In this document: one piece after another, positions 8,659 through 17,769 of the stretch
Numbering within the stretch: the first letter of the stretch is position 1
Layout of the letters: each line of letters opens with the position of its first letter
NCBI GenBank assembly: GCA_040386335.1
Contig: JAZKFT010000016.1
Span: 89,671 to 153,670 of the forward strand
Source of the DNA: JAZKFT01 sp040386335
Lineage (GTDB): Bacteria; Bacteroidota; Bacteroidia; Chitinophagales; Chitinophagaceae
DNA length: 64,000 bases
Reading direction: 5' to 3'
Notes under the pieces: generated by a model
Told to the model about the DNA's origin: nothing
Databases searched by the model: none
What the model saw: the letters and a program-made list of their open reading frames with translations, nothing else
Made by a program: the position numbers and the translations under genes

Positions 8659-9057
8659 TTATTTCGTCCGATGGATGGCGAAACTTCTGTCTTCTTTTGT
8701 GAAACCAACTTTGGGATAATAGGTCATCGCCGTGGGAACAGAAAGTAATAGGATCATCGTTTGTTCGCCTACTTTTTCTTTGGTTAAATCAATGAGCTTT
8801 TTACCAATACCGCATTTCTGGTATTCTGTATGGATGGCGAGGTCTGCGAGATAGCAACTCCAGGACCAATCTGTAATGCTGCGGGAAACACCGACCAGCT
8901 TTTCATCATGCCATGCAGTGACGACAAGGTTTGAATGATCGTACATTTTCTGAATACGTTCTCTATCGTGGGTAGGTCTTGGCAGTCCGGCGTTTTCGTA
9001 GAGTTCAATCACCTGATCGGCGGTTGGTATGATGTCTGATTTGTAAATTATTTCCAT
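8659..9057 (-). CDS. GNAT family N-acetyltransferase
   Basis: 132 residues with a single GNAT fold. The acetyl-CoA-binding motif A is YQKCGIGKKLI, following LADLAIHTE, and the C-terminus has the Y-YPKVGF pattern often found in small GNATs. Such enzymes transfer acetyl from acetyl-CoA to an amine; the acceptor is unknown. Stands alone, cytoplasmic. Confidence 0.87.
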   Translation of the reverse strand: MEIIYKSDIIPTADQVIELYENAGLPRPTHDRERIQKMYDHSNLVVTAWHDEKLVGVSRSITDWSWSCYLADLAIHTEYQKCGIGKKLIDLTKEKVGEQTMILLLSVPTAMTYYPKVGFTKEDRSFAIHRTK

Positions 9058-9257
9058 GGGGTTTATTTGATTGTTTAATTGTTTTGTAATGCCCGGTGTT
9101 TTGCCTTTATTCTGCCGTGGCAGAAATCCTTATCAACCCATGAATTTTAGCCTTTAATTTTTAACCATTCATATTCTTATGACATAAAAATGGTCGCTGA
9201 ACTGATGGATCGCTTTCGATACAGGCCACAGCGGTAAAAACCTATTTTTAGGCATGG

Positions 9258-9761
9258 TTATCCCTTTGCCGCTAACCTTTTTTGCGCGTATGATTTAATT
9301 AAAGCATTTGGGGATTGGGCAAGGAGTTCAAGCTTATTTATCGCATATGGCGTATCGATGGCCGACAACGCCCAGGTGCATTTTCTGGCTAGCCCCAACA
9401 CATCGTCATAATGTAAATATTTAAATGTTTTAAGAGCAGTCAAATACAAAACATCAACAAAGTCAGAGTATCTCAAGTCTTGCATTATTGAAACGATGTC
9501 CTCATGTTTATAGTGCCAGTCCTGTTGTAACAGATTAACCAGTAAATCTTTAAAGTCGTGACCATACACTTTAAAAATAAATCCTAATAACATAGGGTAT
9601 TCGACGTCGTCTGGAACTTGAGTTAATAAAGCGCTACTTAATAAGTTTTTCACGTGATTACTAATGCCAGATAAGTCAAATGAGTAGGCCTCAAAGAACG
9701 CTTTTTGAGATATTTTACCTAGTGATAAATCCAGGATTAGCTTTTTGTCTATATTATTCAT
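9258..9761 (-). CDS. Hypothetical helical protein, HEAT-like
   Basis: 167 residues from the ATG at 9761; a GTG 27 bases upstream is possible. It is almost entirely predicted helical, with repeated Leu/Ala-rich segments. The last part (VLGLARKCTWALSAI ... KSYAQKRLAAKG) resembles a HEAT repeat. There is no signal peptide or catalytic motif. Size and architecture recall immunity proteins of polymorphic toxins, but no toxin gene is adjacent, so that is only a possibility. Base composition is AT-richer than its neighbours. Confidence 0.6.
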   Translation of the reverse strand: MNNIDKKLILDLSLGKISQKAFFEAYSFDLSGISNHVKNLLSSALLTQVPDDVEYPMLLGFIFKVYGHDFKDLLVNLLQQDWHYKHEDIVSIMQDLRYSDFVDVLYLTALKTFKYLHYDDVLGLARKCTWALSAIDTPYAINKLELLAQSPNALIKSYAQKRLAAKG

Positions 9762-9848
9762 GCTCACTGTCGAACTATAATTGTGCACAACTCAAAAGTA
9801 GCCAACATTCATTATTCCCCACTAAAATACCTTATTACTTTCCCCCAC

Positions 9849-9876
9849 AAAAAAACCCCGCCCTTTCGAACGGAGG
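9849..9876 (-). terminator. Duplicate copy of the clpB terminator
   Basis: On the minus strand, CCTCCG pairs with CGGGG across TTCGAAAGGG, followed by seven T. It is part of the duplicated block 9856-10008 and its intact sister is at 10174-10206. It could act on leftover clpB read-through. Confidence 0.6.
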
Positions 9877-10008
9877 CCTACTCACTAACCCCCTCAAAAA
9901 AACCAACACTCAACCACTCATTATTTCTCGTTCCTGAATACCACCACATTATCAAACACATCTACCAGCACGGGTTTGGTTTTATCTATATCTCCTGCCA
10001 AAATTCTT
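9856..10008 (-). repeat. Duplicated clpB 3' end, copy 1
   Basis: 153 bases matching 10185-10335 with only two substitutions and one 2-base indel. It contains the last 28 codons of clpB plus the stop (9921-10008) and the region downstream to the terminator. Both substitutions in the coding part (GTG/GTT for Val, AAC/AAT for Asn) are synonymous. The fragment is not itself translatable as a gene. Confidence 0.92.
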
Positions 10009-10013
10009 AAGCC

Positions 10014-10037
10014 GTGGTCGGTGTCCTCACCGGCCAC
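10014..10037. repeat. Palindrome GTGGTCGGTG-TCCT-CACCGGCCAC
   Basis: Ten-base arms with one wobble-type difference and a 4-base loop. It is an inverted copy of the palindrome at 10122-10145 and begins five bases after the duplicated clpB tail ends. Confidence 0.8.
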
Positions 10038-10121
10038 TGCCTGTGAGCCGCTTACCATTTTAACTGATTTATTTGAATACATGTCTAAAATGTAACTCAA
10101 GTTCTAATATTCATCCAATTC

Positions 10122-10145
10122 GTGGTCGGTGAGGACACCGACCAC
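10122..10145. repeat. Palindrome GTGGTCGGTG-AGGA-CACCGACCAC
   Basis: A perfect 10-base-arm palindrome with a 4-base loop, in the spacer (10009-10184) between the two clpB-tail copies. With the related palindrome at 10014-10037 it gives the spacer hairpin-bearing ends. Confidence 0.85.
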
Positions 10146-10173
10146 AGCAGCAAAGCACCGGCCTCAACCGTCC

Positions 10174-10206
10174 AAAAAAAAAGCCCCCGCCCTTTCGAAC
10201 GGAGGC
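10174..10206 (-). terminator. clpB terminator
   Basis: On the minus strand GCCTCCG pairs with CGGGGGC around TTCGAAAGGG and is followed by nine T. It lies about 40 bases beyond the clpB stop codon. Confidence 0.85.
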
Positions 10207-10335
10207 CTACTCACTAACCCTCAAAAAAACCAACACTCAACCACTCATTATTTCTCATTCCTGAATACAACCACATTATCAAACACATCTACCAGCACGG
10301 GTTTGGTTTTATCTATATCTCCTGCCAAAATTCTT
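10185..10335 (-). repeat. Duplicated clpB 3' end, copy 2 (in the intact gene)
   Basis: The genuine clpB 3' end and its downstream region, matching copy 1 at 9856-10008. The two copies are direct repeats 176 bases apart. Confidence 0.92.
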
Positions 10336-12848
10336 TTGCTCAGCTTATTGACGATCTCCTTTTGTATCAAACGTTTCAATGGCCTGGCGCCAAACTGCGG
10401 GTCGTAGCCGTTCTCGGCCAAAAAGTCAAGGGCATAATCGCTGAATTCCAACTGTATGCCATTGGTGGCAACCAGGTTTTTTAACTGGTTTAACTGGATG
10501 GTAATAATGCCCTTTATCTCTTTCTTCATCAGCGGCTGGAACATAATGATCTCGTCCACACGGTTTAGAAATTCCGGCCGGATGGTTTCCCTTAATAACA
10601 CCATCACCTCCGCTTTTGTTTTATCCACCACATCTTCCCGGTTCTTTTCTGTTACATCCTCAAAATTCCCCTGGATGATATGGCTGCCGATATTGCTGGT
10701 CATGATGATGATGGTGTTTTTAAAGTTCACCACCCGTCCTTTGTTATCGGTCAGTCTTCCATCGTCCAGCACCTGTAGCATGATGTTCCACACATCAGGG
10801 TGCGCTTTTTCTATTTCATCCAGCAATACCACACTGTAAGGCTTGCGTCGAACGGCTTCAGTCAACTGGCCGCCTTCGTCGTAACCCACATAACCGGGAG
10901 GCGCTCCCACCAGCCGGCTTACGGTGTGCTTTTCCTGGTATTCGCTCATGTCTATCCGCGTCATCATATTTTCATCATCAAAGAGATAGTCGGCCAGGGC
11001 CTTGGCAAGTTCTGTTTTACCCACACCCGTAGTACCTAAAAATATAAACGAACCAATCGGCTTTTTGGCATCCTGCAATCCAGCCCGGCTGCGGCGGATG
11101 GCATCGGCTACGGCTTCGATCGCTTCCTCCTGTCCTACAACACGTTTGTGGAGTTCGTCTTCCAGGTTTAGCAGTTTTTCCCTTTCGCTTTGCAACATGC
11201 GGCTTACCGGTATGCCAGTTGCTTTTGCCACGGCGTCGGCTATATCCTCCGCATCTACTTCTTCTTTGACCAGGCGTTTGCTGTCGGCGTATGTGCTTAG
11301 TTCGGTCGTATATTTTGTGATGAGTTCTTCTTCTTCCTTGATCATTCCATAACGGATCTCAGCCACTTTTGCATAATCTCCTTCACGTTCGGCTTTTTCA
11401 GCGTCCAGTTTCAGGCCTTCAATATTTGCTTTGGCACCCTGTATTTGTTCAACCACTTCTTTTTCCTGTTTCCATTTGGCTTTCAGCGTGTCTCTTTCTA
11501 CACTCAGCAACGAAATGTCTTTGCCAAGCTGCTTGAGTTTGTCTTCGTCATTCTCTCTTTTTATCGCTTCCCTTTCTATTTCCAGCTGGCGGATCTGCCG
11601 GTCCAGTTTATCCAGCTCCTCCGGCATACTGTTCATTTCCAGGCGAAGTTTGGCGGCACTTTCATCGATCAGGTCAATGGCCTTGTCGGGCAAAAAACGA
11701 TCGGTGATATAACGGTGGCTCAACTCCACGGCGGCAATAATTGCCTCGTCTTTAATACGTACATGATGGTGGGTTTCATACTTGTCTTTAATTCCACGAA
11801 GTATCGAAACCGCATCTTCGACGCTGGGCTCATCTATCAATACTTTCTGGAAACGACGTTCCAGCGCTTTGTCTTTTTCAAAAAATTTCTGGTACTCATT
11901 TAAAGTAGTGGCACCAATGGCCCTGAGTTCGCCACGGGCAAGGGCAGGTTTTAAGATATTGGCTGCATCCATAGCTCCTTCGCCGCCACCTGCGCCTACC
12001 AATGTGTGTATCTCGTCGATGAACAATAATATTTGGCCATCGCTTTCGCCTACTTCTTTTACCACACCTTTCAGTCTTTCTTCAAACTCGCCTTTATACT
12101 TGGCGCCGGCAATCAACTGGCCCATATCGAGGGCATAAATGATCTTGTCTTTCAGATTGTCGGGAACATCGCCATTTACAATACGCATCGCCAGTCCTTC
12201 GGCAATAGCTGTTTTACCTACACCAGGTTCACCCACCAAAATCGGATTGTTCTTGCTGCGGCGGGTAAGTATATGCAGGGTTCTGCGAATCTCTTCATCC
12301 CTGCCGATCACCGGATCCAATTTGCCCGACTGCGCCATCTCGTTCAGGTTTTTGGCGTATTTGTTCAGGTTATTAAACTGGGTACTGGATGTTTGCGAGT
12401 CGATCGTGCTTCCCTTACGCAGGTCTTTAACTGCAGCTACCAATCCTTTTTCGGTCAACCCCGCATCTTTGAGGATTTTGGAAGCATTATCGCTACCCTG
12501 CAAAATGGCCAGGAGCAAGTGTTCGACGCTTACAAACTCGTCGCCAAATTGCTTTAAATTACTGCCGGCCTTCAGAATGCTATTATTGGCATCGCGGCCG
12601 ATGGTTTGTGCCGGCTCACCCGTTTTGATCTTGGGAAGTTTATCCAGGCTTTCTTCCAGCTTGGTTTCCACAAAATTGACATTGGTGTTGTTCTTTTTCA
12701 GCAAGTATTCCACCGGTGAATCATCATCCTGCAGCAAGGCACTCAGGATATGCTCGGTCTCGATACTCGGGTTTTTATGGTTGAAAGCCAGTTGCTGTGA
12801 TTTCGCAATGGCTTCCTGTGCTTTGATGGTGAAGTTATTTAGGTTCAT
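10248..12848 (-). CDS. clpB: ATP-dependent disaggregase ClpB
   Basis: 866 residues, full length. ClpB pulls polypeptides out of aggregates together with DnaK. The Clp N-domain repeat is at about 1-145 and NBD1 has Walker A GEPGVGKT near 206. The middle coiled-coil domain spans about 400-520. NBD2 has Walker A GTTGVGKT near 605 and Walker B VVLLDEIEKAHP, with the C-terminal oligomerisation domain after it. A monocistronic minus-strand unit with a strong terminator. The 3' end is duplicated downstream (9856-10008). Several long frames on the opposite strand are shadows. Confidence 0.98.
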   Translation of the reverse strand: MNLNNFTIKAQEAIAKSQQLAFNHKNPSIETEHILSALLQDDDSPVEYLLKKNNTNVNFVETKLEESLDKLPKIKTGEPAQTIGRDANNSILKAGSNLKQFGDEFVSVEHLLLAILQGSDNASKILKDAGLTEKGLVAAVKDLRKGSTIDSQTSSTQFNNLNKYAKNLNEMAQSGKLDPVIGRDEEIRRTLHILTRRSKNNPILVGEPGVGKTAIAEGLAMRIVNGDVPDNLKDKIIYALDMGQLIAGAKYKGEFEERLKGVVKEVGESDGQILLFIDEIHTLVGAGGGEGAMDAANILKPALARGELRAIGATTLNEYQKFFEKDKALERRFQKVLIDEPSVEDAVSILRGIKDKYETHHHVRIKDEAIIAAVELSHRYITDRFLPDKAIDLIDESAAKLRLEMNSMPEELDKLDRQIRQLEIEREAIKRENDEDKLKQLGKDISLLSVERDTLKAKWKQEKEVVEQIQGAKANIEGLKLDAEKAEREGDYAKVAEIRYGMIKEEEELITKYTTELSTYADSKRLVKEEVDAEDIADAVAKATGIPVSRMLQSEREKLLNLEDELHKRVVGQEEAIEAVADAIRRSRAGLQDAKKPIGSFIFLGTTGVGKTELAKALADYLFDDENMMTRIDMSEYQEKHTVSRLVGAPPGYVGYDEGGQLTEAVRRKPYSVVLLDEIEKAHPDVWNIMLQVLDDGRLTDNKGRVVNFKNTIIIMTSNIGSHIIQGNFEDVTEKNREDVVDKTKAEVMVLLRETIRPEFLNRVDEIIMFQPLMKKEIKGIITIQLNQLKNLVATNGIQLEFSDYALDFLAENGYDPQFGARPLKRLIQKEIVNKLSKRILAGDIDKTKPVLVDVFDNVVVFRNEK

Positions 12849-13405
12849 AGTGGTTGTCTTTTAGAACACGGATAAAAAGATTTAATGGATTGCCACGGAT
12901 TTTTTTATTGTGTTTCCCGTTTTAAATTATTACAATTATTTTTTTTGGTACCCGGCTTTGGGATTTCTACTGGCCGACAATGGCGACGCTCCATTCATCT
13001 GATTGCTACTATCGGACGTCCTTAAACCCTGACCCTTTCCTTTGTTCTATGGCCGTTTGCTAAGAGCTATTTTTTTGTTTCAATCTTATTCAACTGCATC
13101 CAGCACTTCAAACCATTGTCCAATACCGGCAAATCAGAAACTCTGTCAGCAAAAAACAATTTCATCTGCCGCAAATGCAGTCCTGTATTGATTTTCCTGC
13201 TATTCTTTCAGGTTACAAGGATAATGCCACCATCGGCATAGTGTGAACAGAACTGATTGAAATTCAAAAAGCGGAGAATAAAGAACAACTCTGTTAAATG
13301 CAGCGGTGGAGCGGCTGGACTAAACGATCTTTTAGGTTTGATTTTAGCATTTAGGGCAAATGAAATCAGCGATGACTCTGTTGAAGTTTCATGAAAATCA
13401 ATTTG
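12849..13405. other. Intergenic region upstream of clpB
   Basis: About 550 AT-rich bases between the divergent clpB and the zinc-ribbon protein gene. No coding frame with recognisable features and no tRNA-like fold was seen. It must hold the clpB promoter, but no heat-shock operator (such as a CIRCE inverted repeat) was recognised. Confidence 0.5.
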
Positions 13406-13429
13406 TATTTTGCCGAAACAATTAACTGC

Positions 13430-14407
13430 ATGAAAAAGAATCAACCCATAAAATTTCATATCGCTTCCCATTGCCATCAAAATTGGGAGGCCATGGAGCG
13501 AAACGAAACCGGCAGGCATTGTGGACAATGTCAAAAAACGGTTGTGGATTTTTCACAGTTGACCGATACACAGTTGTTCGGTTTTTTTAGCCAGCATAAG
13601 GATACCCACTGCGGCAGGTTTCGCAACACTCAATTGCAGAGGGACATTCTACCCCTGCAAACACCTTCAAACCGCGTTAGCAGGGTGAATGCTTTTGCGG
13701 CCATTGTAACCATTGTGGCATTAAACACAGCGCAGGTATTTGGGCAAAAAAGAAATCGTACAACAAAGCAAGAATTTGCGTTGGTTGAAAACACTAAAGA
13801 AAAACTACCAAAGCAGAAAGTGACGGTTACAGGGACTATAACCAACGAAAATGGCGGTGTACTTGAAAACGCGAAGGTTGCCTTTGACAGCATTGCCACA
13901 ACCACAGATAAGGACGGCAGGTTTAGTTTCGAAATTACCAATGACAATACAGACTTTCATCACCTCTATTTTAGTTACGAAGGGATGGTTTCCGAGGTGC
14001 GGAGTTACCATCCGGCGATGGGAGCAACAAGTTTCGATGTGAGGCTGGAAAAACCAGACCCACTTAGATGCAGGAGCTATGTGATGGGGGGAATTTCGTC
14101 TTACCCAACGACGGATTTTCCTACACTGGAAATGAAAAAGGATCAATTAATATTATCGAAAGACAATTTAGATACACTTTCCATAATTGCAGTGAAAATC
14201 AAGGCGTTTCCAGGTATGCTTGTTCAAATAGTTGCCTATGCGGACAAAGCAAAACATAAATTGAACGCCCAAAAAAGACTCGATGCTATTGTAAAATTCC
14301 TGGTAAAAAAAATGGGTATCGACACGGAAAGGCTCAGGACAAAAATCGACAATTCAGTTTCTGTGGACACCATCGACTTCATCAGCATTGACCCGTCAGA
14401 AGATTAG
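13430..14407 (+). CDS. Zinc-ribbon/TM/carboxypeptidase-regulatory-like protein with OmpA-like end
   Basis: 325 residues from the ATG at 13430. That start is chosen because a TATTTTG promoter-like box (13406-13412) falls after the earlier ATG at 13391. The N-terminal 65 residues hold H-C-x2-N-W-x-x-M and GRHCGQCQKTVVDFS-x-L-T, a Cys-rich module seen at the N-terminus of many Bacteroidota proteins. A hydrophobic segment follows (about 88-104). Then comes a carboxypeptidase-regulatory-like beta domain (about 130-210), and finally a segment resembling OmpA C-terminal domains (VQIVAYADKAKHKLNAQKR). Probably spans the inner membrane; role unknown. Confidence 0.65.
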   Translation: MKKNQPIKFHIASHCHQNWEAMERNETGRHCGQCQKTVVDFSQLTDTQLFGFFSQHKDTHCGRFRNTQLQRDILPLQTPSNRVSRVNAFAAIVTIVALNTAQVFGQKRNRTTKQEFALVENTKEKLPKQKVTVTGTITNENGGVLENAKVAFDSIATTTDKDGRFSFEITNDNTDFHHLYFSYEGMVSEVRSYHPAMGATSFDVRLEKPDPLRCRSYVMGGISSYPTTDFPTLEMKKDQLILSKDNLDTLSIIAVKIKAFPGMLVQIVAYADKAKHKLNAQKRLDAIVKFLVKKMGIDTERLRTKIDNSVSVDTIDFISIDPSED

Positions 14408-14432
14408 TAAGGCCTGCAAAAAAGACAACTTG

Positions 14433-14801
14433 ATGATTAAAGAACACCTCATGTACGAACACAAATCCCAACCTCTTGCTCCAAAAAAAGTCTATTACGA
14501 CCGCCTCCGGCGGAATATGTTATTCAGCTTTGTTATCCTCTTTATCTGTCTCAGTATTGGCACGCTCGGCTTTAAATTCACCTGCACCGGTGTAGCCTTG
14601 ATCGACGCTTTCCACAATGCATCCATGCTCCTGTCGGGCATGGGGCCGGTATTAGATGTAAACAAAATGGGCGTGGGAGCCAAGGTCTTTTCTTCCTGCT
14701 ATGCCCTGTTTAGCGGCGTAGCATTTATTACCACCATCGGTATATTGGTAGCACCTGCTGTTCATCGCTTTTTTCACCGGCTACACCTGGAGGGAAAGTA
14801 A
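14433..14801 (+). CDS. Small two-TM membrane protein, channel-like
   Basis: 122 residues from 14433; an ATG at 14451 is also possible. Two membrane helices (about 28-48 and 85-105) flank a re-entrant-like segment containing ALIDAFHNASMLLSGMGPV. The layout resembles two-helix potassium-channel relatives, but no TVGYG-type selectivity filter is present, so a channel role is inference. The C-terminus is HRFFHRLHLEGK. It starts 25 bases after the previous gene and may be co-transcribed with it. Confidence 0.65.
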   Translation: MIKEHLMYEHKSQPLAPKKVYYDRLRRNMLFSFVILFICLSIGTLGFKFTCTGVALIDAFHNASMLLSGMGPVLDVNKMGVGAKVFSSCYALFSGVAFITTIGILVAPAVHRFFHRLHLEGK

Positions 14802-14863
14802 GCAGCAGCCTGGTTCAATGCAGTGCCTGTAATGATGTTTATATTGCAACCTTATATTCATTA

Positions 14864-15799
14864 TTGAATCATTCGCACCATACCAGTCTTGTAAAACAAT
14901 TTTCAACCCAACTGGGTTTTGACTTCTGCGGCATTGCCAAAGCCATCAAACTGGATGATGATGCCCGCCGCCTGGAAGCCTGGCTGAACAAGGACATGCA
15001 TGGCTCCATGCAATACATGGCCAACCATTTTGACCTGCGCACCGACCCCACAAAACTGGTGCCGGGAGCAAAATCTGTCATCACGCTATTGCTCAATTAT
15101 TTTCCGGCAGAAATACAACATACTGAAACCGTCAAGGTATCGAAATATGCCTACGGCTCGGATTACCATGATGTGATCAGGAATAAACTGAACCAATTTC
15201 TGCAACTGATCAAAACAAATATTGGCGATGTGCATGGCCGTGGATTTGTAGACAGTGCCCCTGTATTGGAACGCAGCTGGGCTACCCGTAGCGGCCTCGG
15301 CTGGATCGGCAAAAACGGGAACCTGATTAATAAACAAAGCGGTTCATTCTTTTTCATTGCCACCCTTATTACCGACCTGGAGCTGGACGCCGATGATCCT
15401 TTTGCCAAAGACTATTGCGGCAGCTGTACCAAATGCATTGACGCCTGCCCTACCGAAGCCATCCTCCCGGATAAAGTAATTGATGGCAGCAAGTGCATTT
15501 CATACTTTACGATCGAACTGAAAGACCAACTGATACCCGATAAAATGAAGGGCGGGTTCGACAATTGGATGTTTGGCTGCGACACCTGCCAGGACGTTTG
15601 CCCCTGGAACCGGTTTGCCAAACCCACCGCCGAAAAAGGCTTCGAACCCGTTGCGGAGATCATGAATTTTTCGGCCAAGGACTGGGAGGAAATGACGGAG
15701 GAACAATTCAAAATTGTATTCAAAAACTCGCCTTTGAAGCGGAGTAAGTTTGCCGGGATAAAAAGAAATTTGATGTTTCTGAAAGAAGATGGTGCGTGA
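14864..15799 (+). CDS. queG: Epoxyqueuosine reductase QueG
   Basis: 311 residues. QueG reduces epoxyqueuosine to queuosine in tRNA, the last step of Q synthesis, using cobalamin and two 4Fe-4S clusters. Cluster motifs are CGSCTKCIDACP (from about 185) and CDTCQDVCPWN (from about 239), with the catalytic-region stretch VDSAPVLERSWA before them. It lacks the C-terminal HEAT domain of longer QueG proteins. No ATG lies in frame near the conserved N-terminus; TTG at 14864 is the likely start, so the exact start is uncertain. Confidence 0.92.
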   Translation: MNHSHHTSLVKQFSTQLGFDFCGIAKAIKLDDDARRLEAWLNKDMHGSMQYMANHFDLRTDPTKLVPGAKSVITLLLNYFPAEIQHTETVKVSKYAYGSDYHDVIRNKLNQFLQLIKTNIGDVHGRGFVDSAPVLERSWATRSGLGWIGKNGNLINKQSGSFFFIATLITDLELDADDPFAKDYCGSCTKCIDACPTEAILPDKVIDGSKCISYFTIELKDQLIPDKMKGGFDNWMFGCDTCQDVCPWNRFAKPTAEKGFEPVAEIMNFSAKDWEEMTEEQFKIVFKNSPLKRSKFAGIKRNLMFLKEDGA

Positions 15800-15870
15800 T
15801 TTTTTCAATTGGTCTGTCCATTCCGGTTTGCACTTGACTTTAGCTAATGGAACAGCCAACGAAATCTCCA

Positions 15871-16644
15871 TCAATCATAAAACCCCGCCGCCGTTTTTTC
15901 AATAAATCTTTTTGGCAACAGCCAGGCCATAAAAGCCGCAAACTTGTTGGAGAAGCCCGTAATCACTTCCACTTTCTTATTGAACATGGCTTTTACGGCA
16001 ATCTCAGCCACCGCTTCAGCAGTCATGTTGAATTTGGCCGCGTTTTTTGCTGCCTTCGGGCCCATTTCGGCACTCTTAACAAAGTTGGTATCGGTACTTC
16101 CGGGCGAAACGGCCGTTACAGAAACATTGGTATTTTTCAATTCGAACTGTAGTGCCCGGGTAAAATTGAGCAAAAACACCTTGGAAGCGGCATACAAGGC
16201 CAGCTTTGGCAACGCCTGGTAGGCGGTAGTGCTTACAATATTGAGAATATAAGACTGCGGTTGCTTCCTGAGCATGGGTAAAAACACGTGGATCATTTGC
16301 ACCGGCATGTTCATATTCACCGTCATGAGGTCGCGGTGTTTGGGCCAGTCGTGGTTTTCAAAAACACCCGCCAGGCCATATCCTGCATTGTTAACCAAAA
16401 TGTTGATGGTAAAATTATTTTGCTGGCACCAGTCCAATATTTGGTCCGCGGCAGTAGGAAGGCAAAGATCGATCGTAAAGCACTGGACTTTTACCTTGTA
16501 TTCAGCCACCAATTCAGCAGCCAGTTGTTCCAGCAGATCTTTCGAACGGGCTATCAGTATGAGGTCGCAATTCCTTTTGGCCAGCGATATGGCAATGGCC
16601 CGGCCAATCCCCTTGCTGGCACCTGTTACTAAAGCGTAAGACAT
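15871..16644 (-). CDS. Short-chain dehydrogenase/reductase
   Basis: 257 residues from the ATG at 16644, directly ahead of YALVTGASKGIG. The longer frame to 16725 is only translated repeat sequence. The NAD(P) motif TGASKGIG is at 7-14, followed by NNAG(YG), a Ser in IVSTTAYQ and the catalytic YAASK, all of the classical SDR type. The substrate is unknown; many relatives are 3-oxoacyl or ketone reductases. It is convergent with queG. Confidence 0.9.
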   Translation of the reverse strand: MSYALVTGASKGIGRAIAISLAKRNCDLILIARSKDLLEQLAAELVAEYKVKVQCFTIDLCLPTAADQILDWCQQNNFTINILVNNAGYGLAGVFENHDWPKHRDLMTVNMNMPVQMIHVFLPMLRKQPQSYILNIVSTTAYQALPKLALYAASKVFLLNFTRALQFELKNTNVSVTAVSPGSTDTNFVKSAEMGPKAAKNAAKFNMTAEAVAEIAVKAMFNKKVEVITGFSNKFAAFMAWLLPKRFIEKTAAGFYD

Positions 16645-16647
16645 ATC

Positions 16648-16703
16648 GGATTTGTGATTTGTGATTTGTGATTTATGATTTATGATTTGTGATGTATGAT
16701 TTA
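16648..16703. repeat. Tandem ATTTATGATT-type word array
   Basis: About five consecutive degenerate 8-10 base words (GATTTGTGATTT, ATGATTTATGATTT and variants) directly upstream of the SDR start, in the position of its 5' leader. The same word occurs at 1628-1672, 42119-42199 and 62952-62990. Confidence 0.75.
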
Positions 16704-16834
16704 CCTGGACCTGCCTACATATCACTAGGTTTCGACAATAATCTTTCGGGCACCATACATTTGAACATTGAAAATTGTGCGTTGAATATTGATCATTTTC
16801 CTATGAAGCATGTGTGAATTTCCGTCACTGCTCC

Positions 16835-16862
16835 AAAAAAAACGGGGAAGCAAGCTTCCCCG
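16835..16862 (-). terminator. Terminator after the PhyH gene
   Basis: On the minus strand CGGGGAAGC, a 2-base loop, then GCTTCCCCG (16843-16862), followed by eight T. It begins four bases past the stop codon. Confidence 0.9.
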
Positions 16863-16866
16863 AAAA

Positions 16867-17682
16867 TTAGTTCTGCACTTTATTGGCAAGTCTGTGATAA
16901 AACGGTGTTTTGCTGTTGCTATCCTTTGGCTTGTATTTTCCCGTGATCAACGGAATATACATAACCCGGCGGCGGCTGCGTTCGCCTTCATGTGGCGAGG
17001 CATGAGCACGGTGCCAGATACGGCCATCATGTACAGTTAAGTCGCCTGATTCGATATCAAAGCCCACTTCTTTAGGATCTTCGGTATGGTCGATAAAGTA
17101 CTTTTTACCAAACATCAGTTTAAAAAAGCCTTGTTTGTGCGTACCGGGAATGACGCGGAGGCCGCCATCTTCAAATGCACAATCATCGAGGTGGATGCCA
17201 ATATTGAGCATCGGCATGATCTTTTGGCCCAGGAACAGATCCCTCGGGCTATCGGTATGCCAGCCCATATGGGTAAACTTACTTCCCGGAGAATTCACGT
17301 AGTTGTTGGTCACCAGGCCATCCTTTTCGTTTTCACTGATACGGCCTTCGTATGGGTGCAACAGTTCTGTAAGTGCCTGCAGCCTTGGGTCGTGTAGCAA
17401 TTGGTTCAGCACATCACTGTATTGGTTGGTGAAGCAATAGCGTTGAATCATTTTCGACCCATCCAGGTCTTTGCCAAATTTCAAGGGGATACCATTGATT
17501 TTTTCAACACCCTGGGCGATCAGTTCTTCGCCGATCCGCTTTACTTCACTCTTAAATAAATTCACCACATCCACGGGTAAAAAATGCTTAAAAAGGATAA
17601 CGCCATTTTTATCGAAGTAGGTTTTCTGCTCTTGAGTCAGCTTTTCTTCGAGGGTAAAATGGGGGATGATTGCTTTACTCAT
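16867..17682 (-). CDS. Phytanoyl-CoA dioxygenase (PhyH) family protein
   Basis: 271 residues. An Fe(II)/2-oxoglutarate oxygenase fold is indicated by HTDSPRD (His and Asp ligands, about 145-151), a distal His in VHDGRIWHRA, and a following Arg-rich strand (RSRRRVMYIPL) that would bind 2-oxoglutarate. The family hydroxylates acyl chains and many small metabolites. The substrate is unknown and the neighbours give no clue. Confidence 0.85.
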   Translation of the reverse strand: MSKAIIPHFTLEEKLTQEQKTYFDKNGVILFKHFLPVDVVNLFKSEVKRIGEELIAQGVEKINGIPLKFGKDLDGSKMIQRYCFTNQYSDVLNQLLHDPRLQALTELLHPYEGRISENEKDGLVTNNYVNSPGSKFTHMGWHTDSPRDLFLGQKIMPMLNIGIHLDDCAFEDGGLRVIPGTHKQGFFKLMFGKKYFIDHTEDPKEVGFDIESGDLTVHDGRIWHRAHASPHEGERSRRRVMYIPLITGKYKPKDSNSKTPFYHRLANKVQN

Positions 17683-17769
17683 TCTTATAATTGTAGCATT
17701 AGGAGATAAAAATCAGGGGGTAAAAATATACTTTGGCTTTGAAACTTTATAGCCAATGTGATTTTATTA

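Noticed and set aside
10456..12864. Several long plus-strand frames opposite clpB (up to 241 codons)
   Set aside because: Antisense shadows of a highly conserved gene; low-complexity Ser/Phe/Leu-rich translations without ribosome sites.
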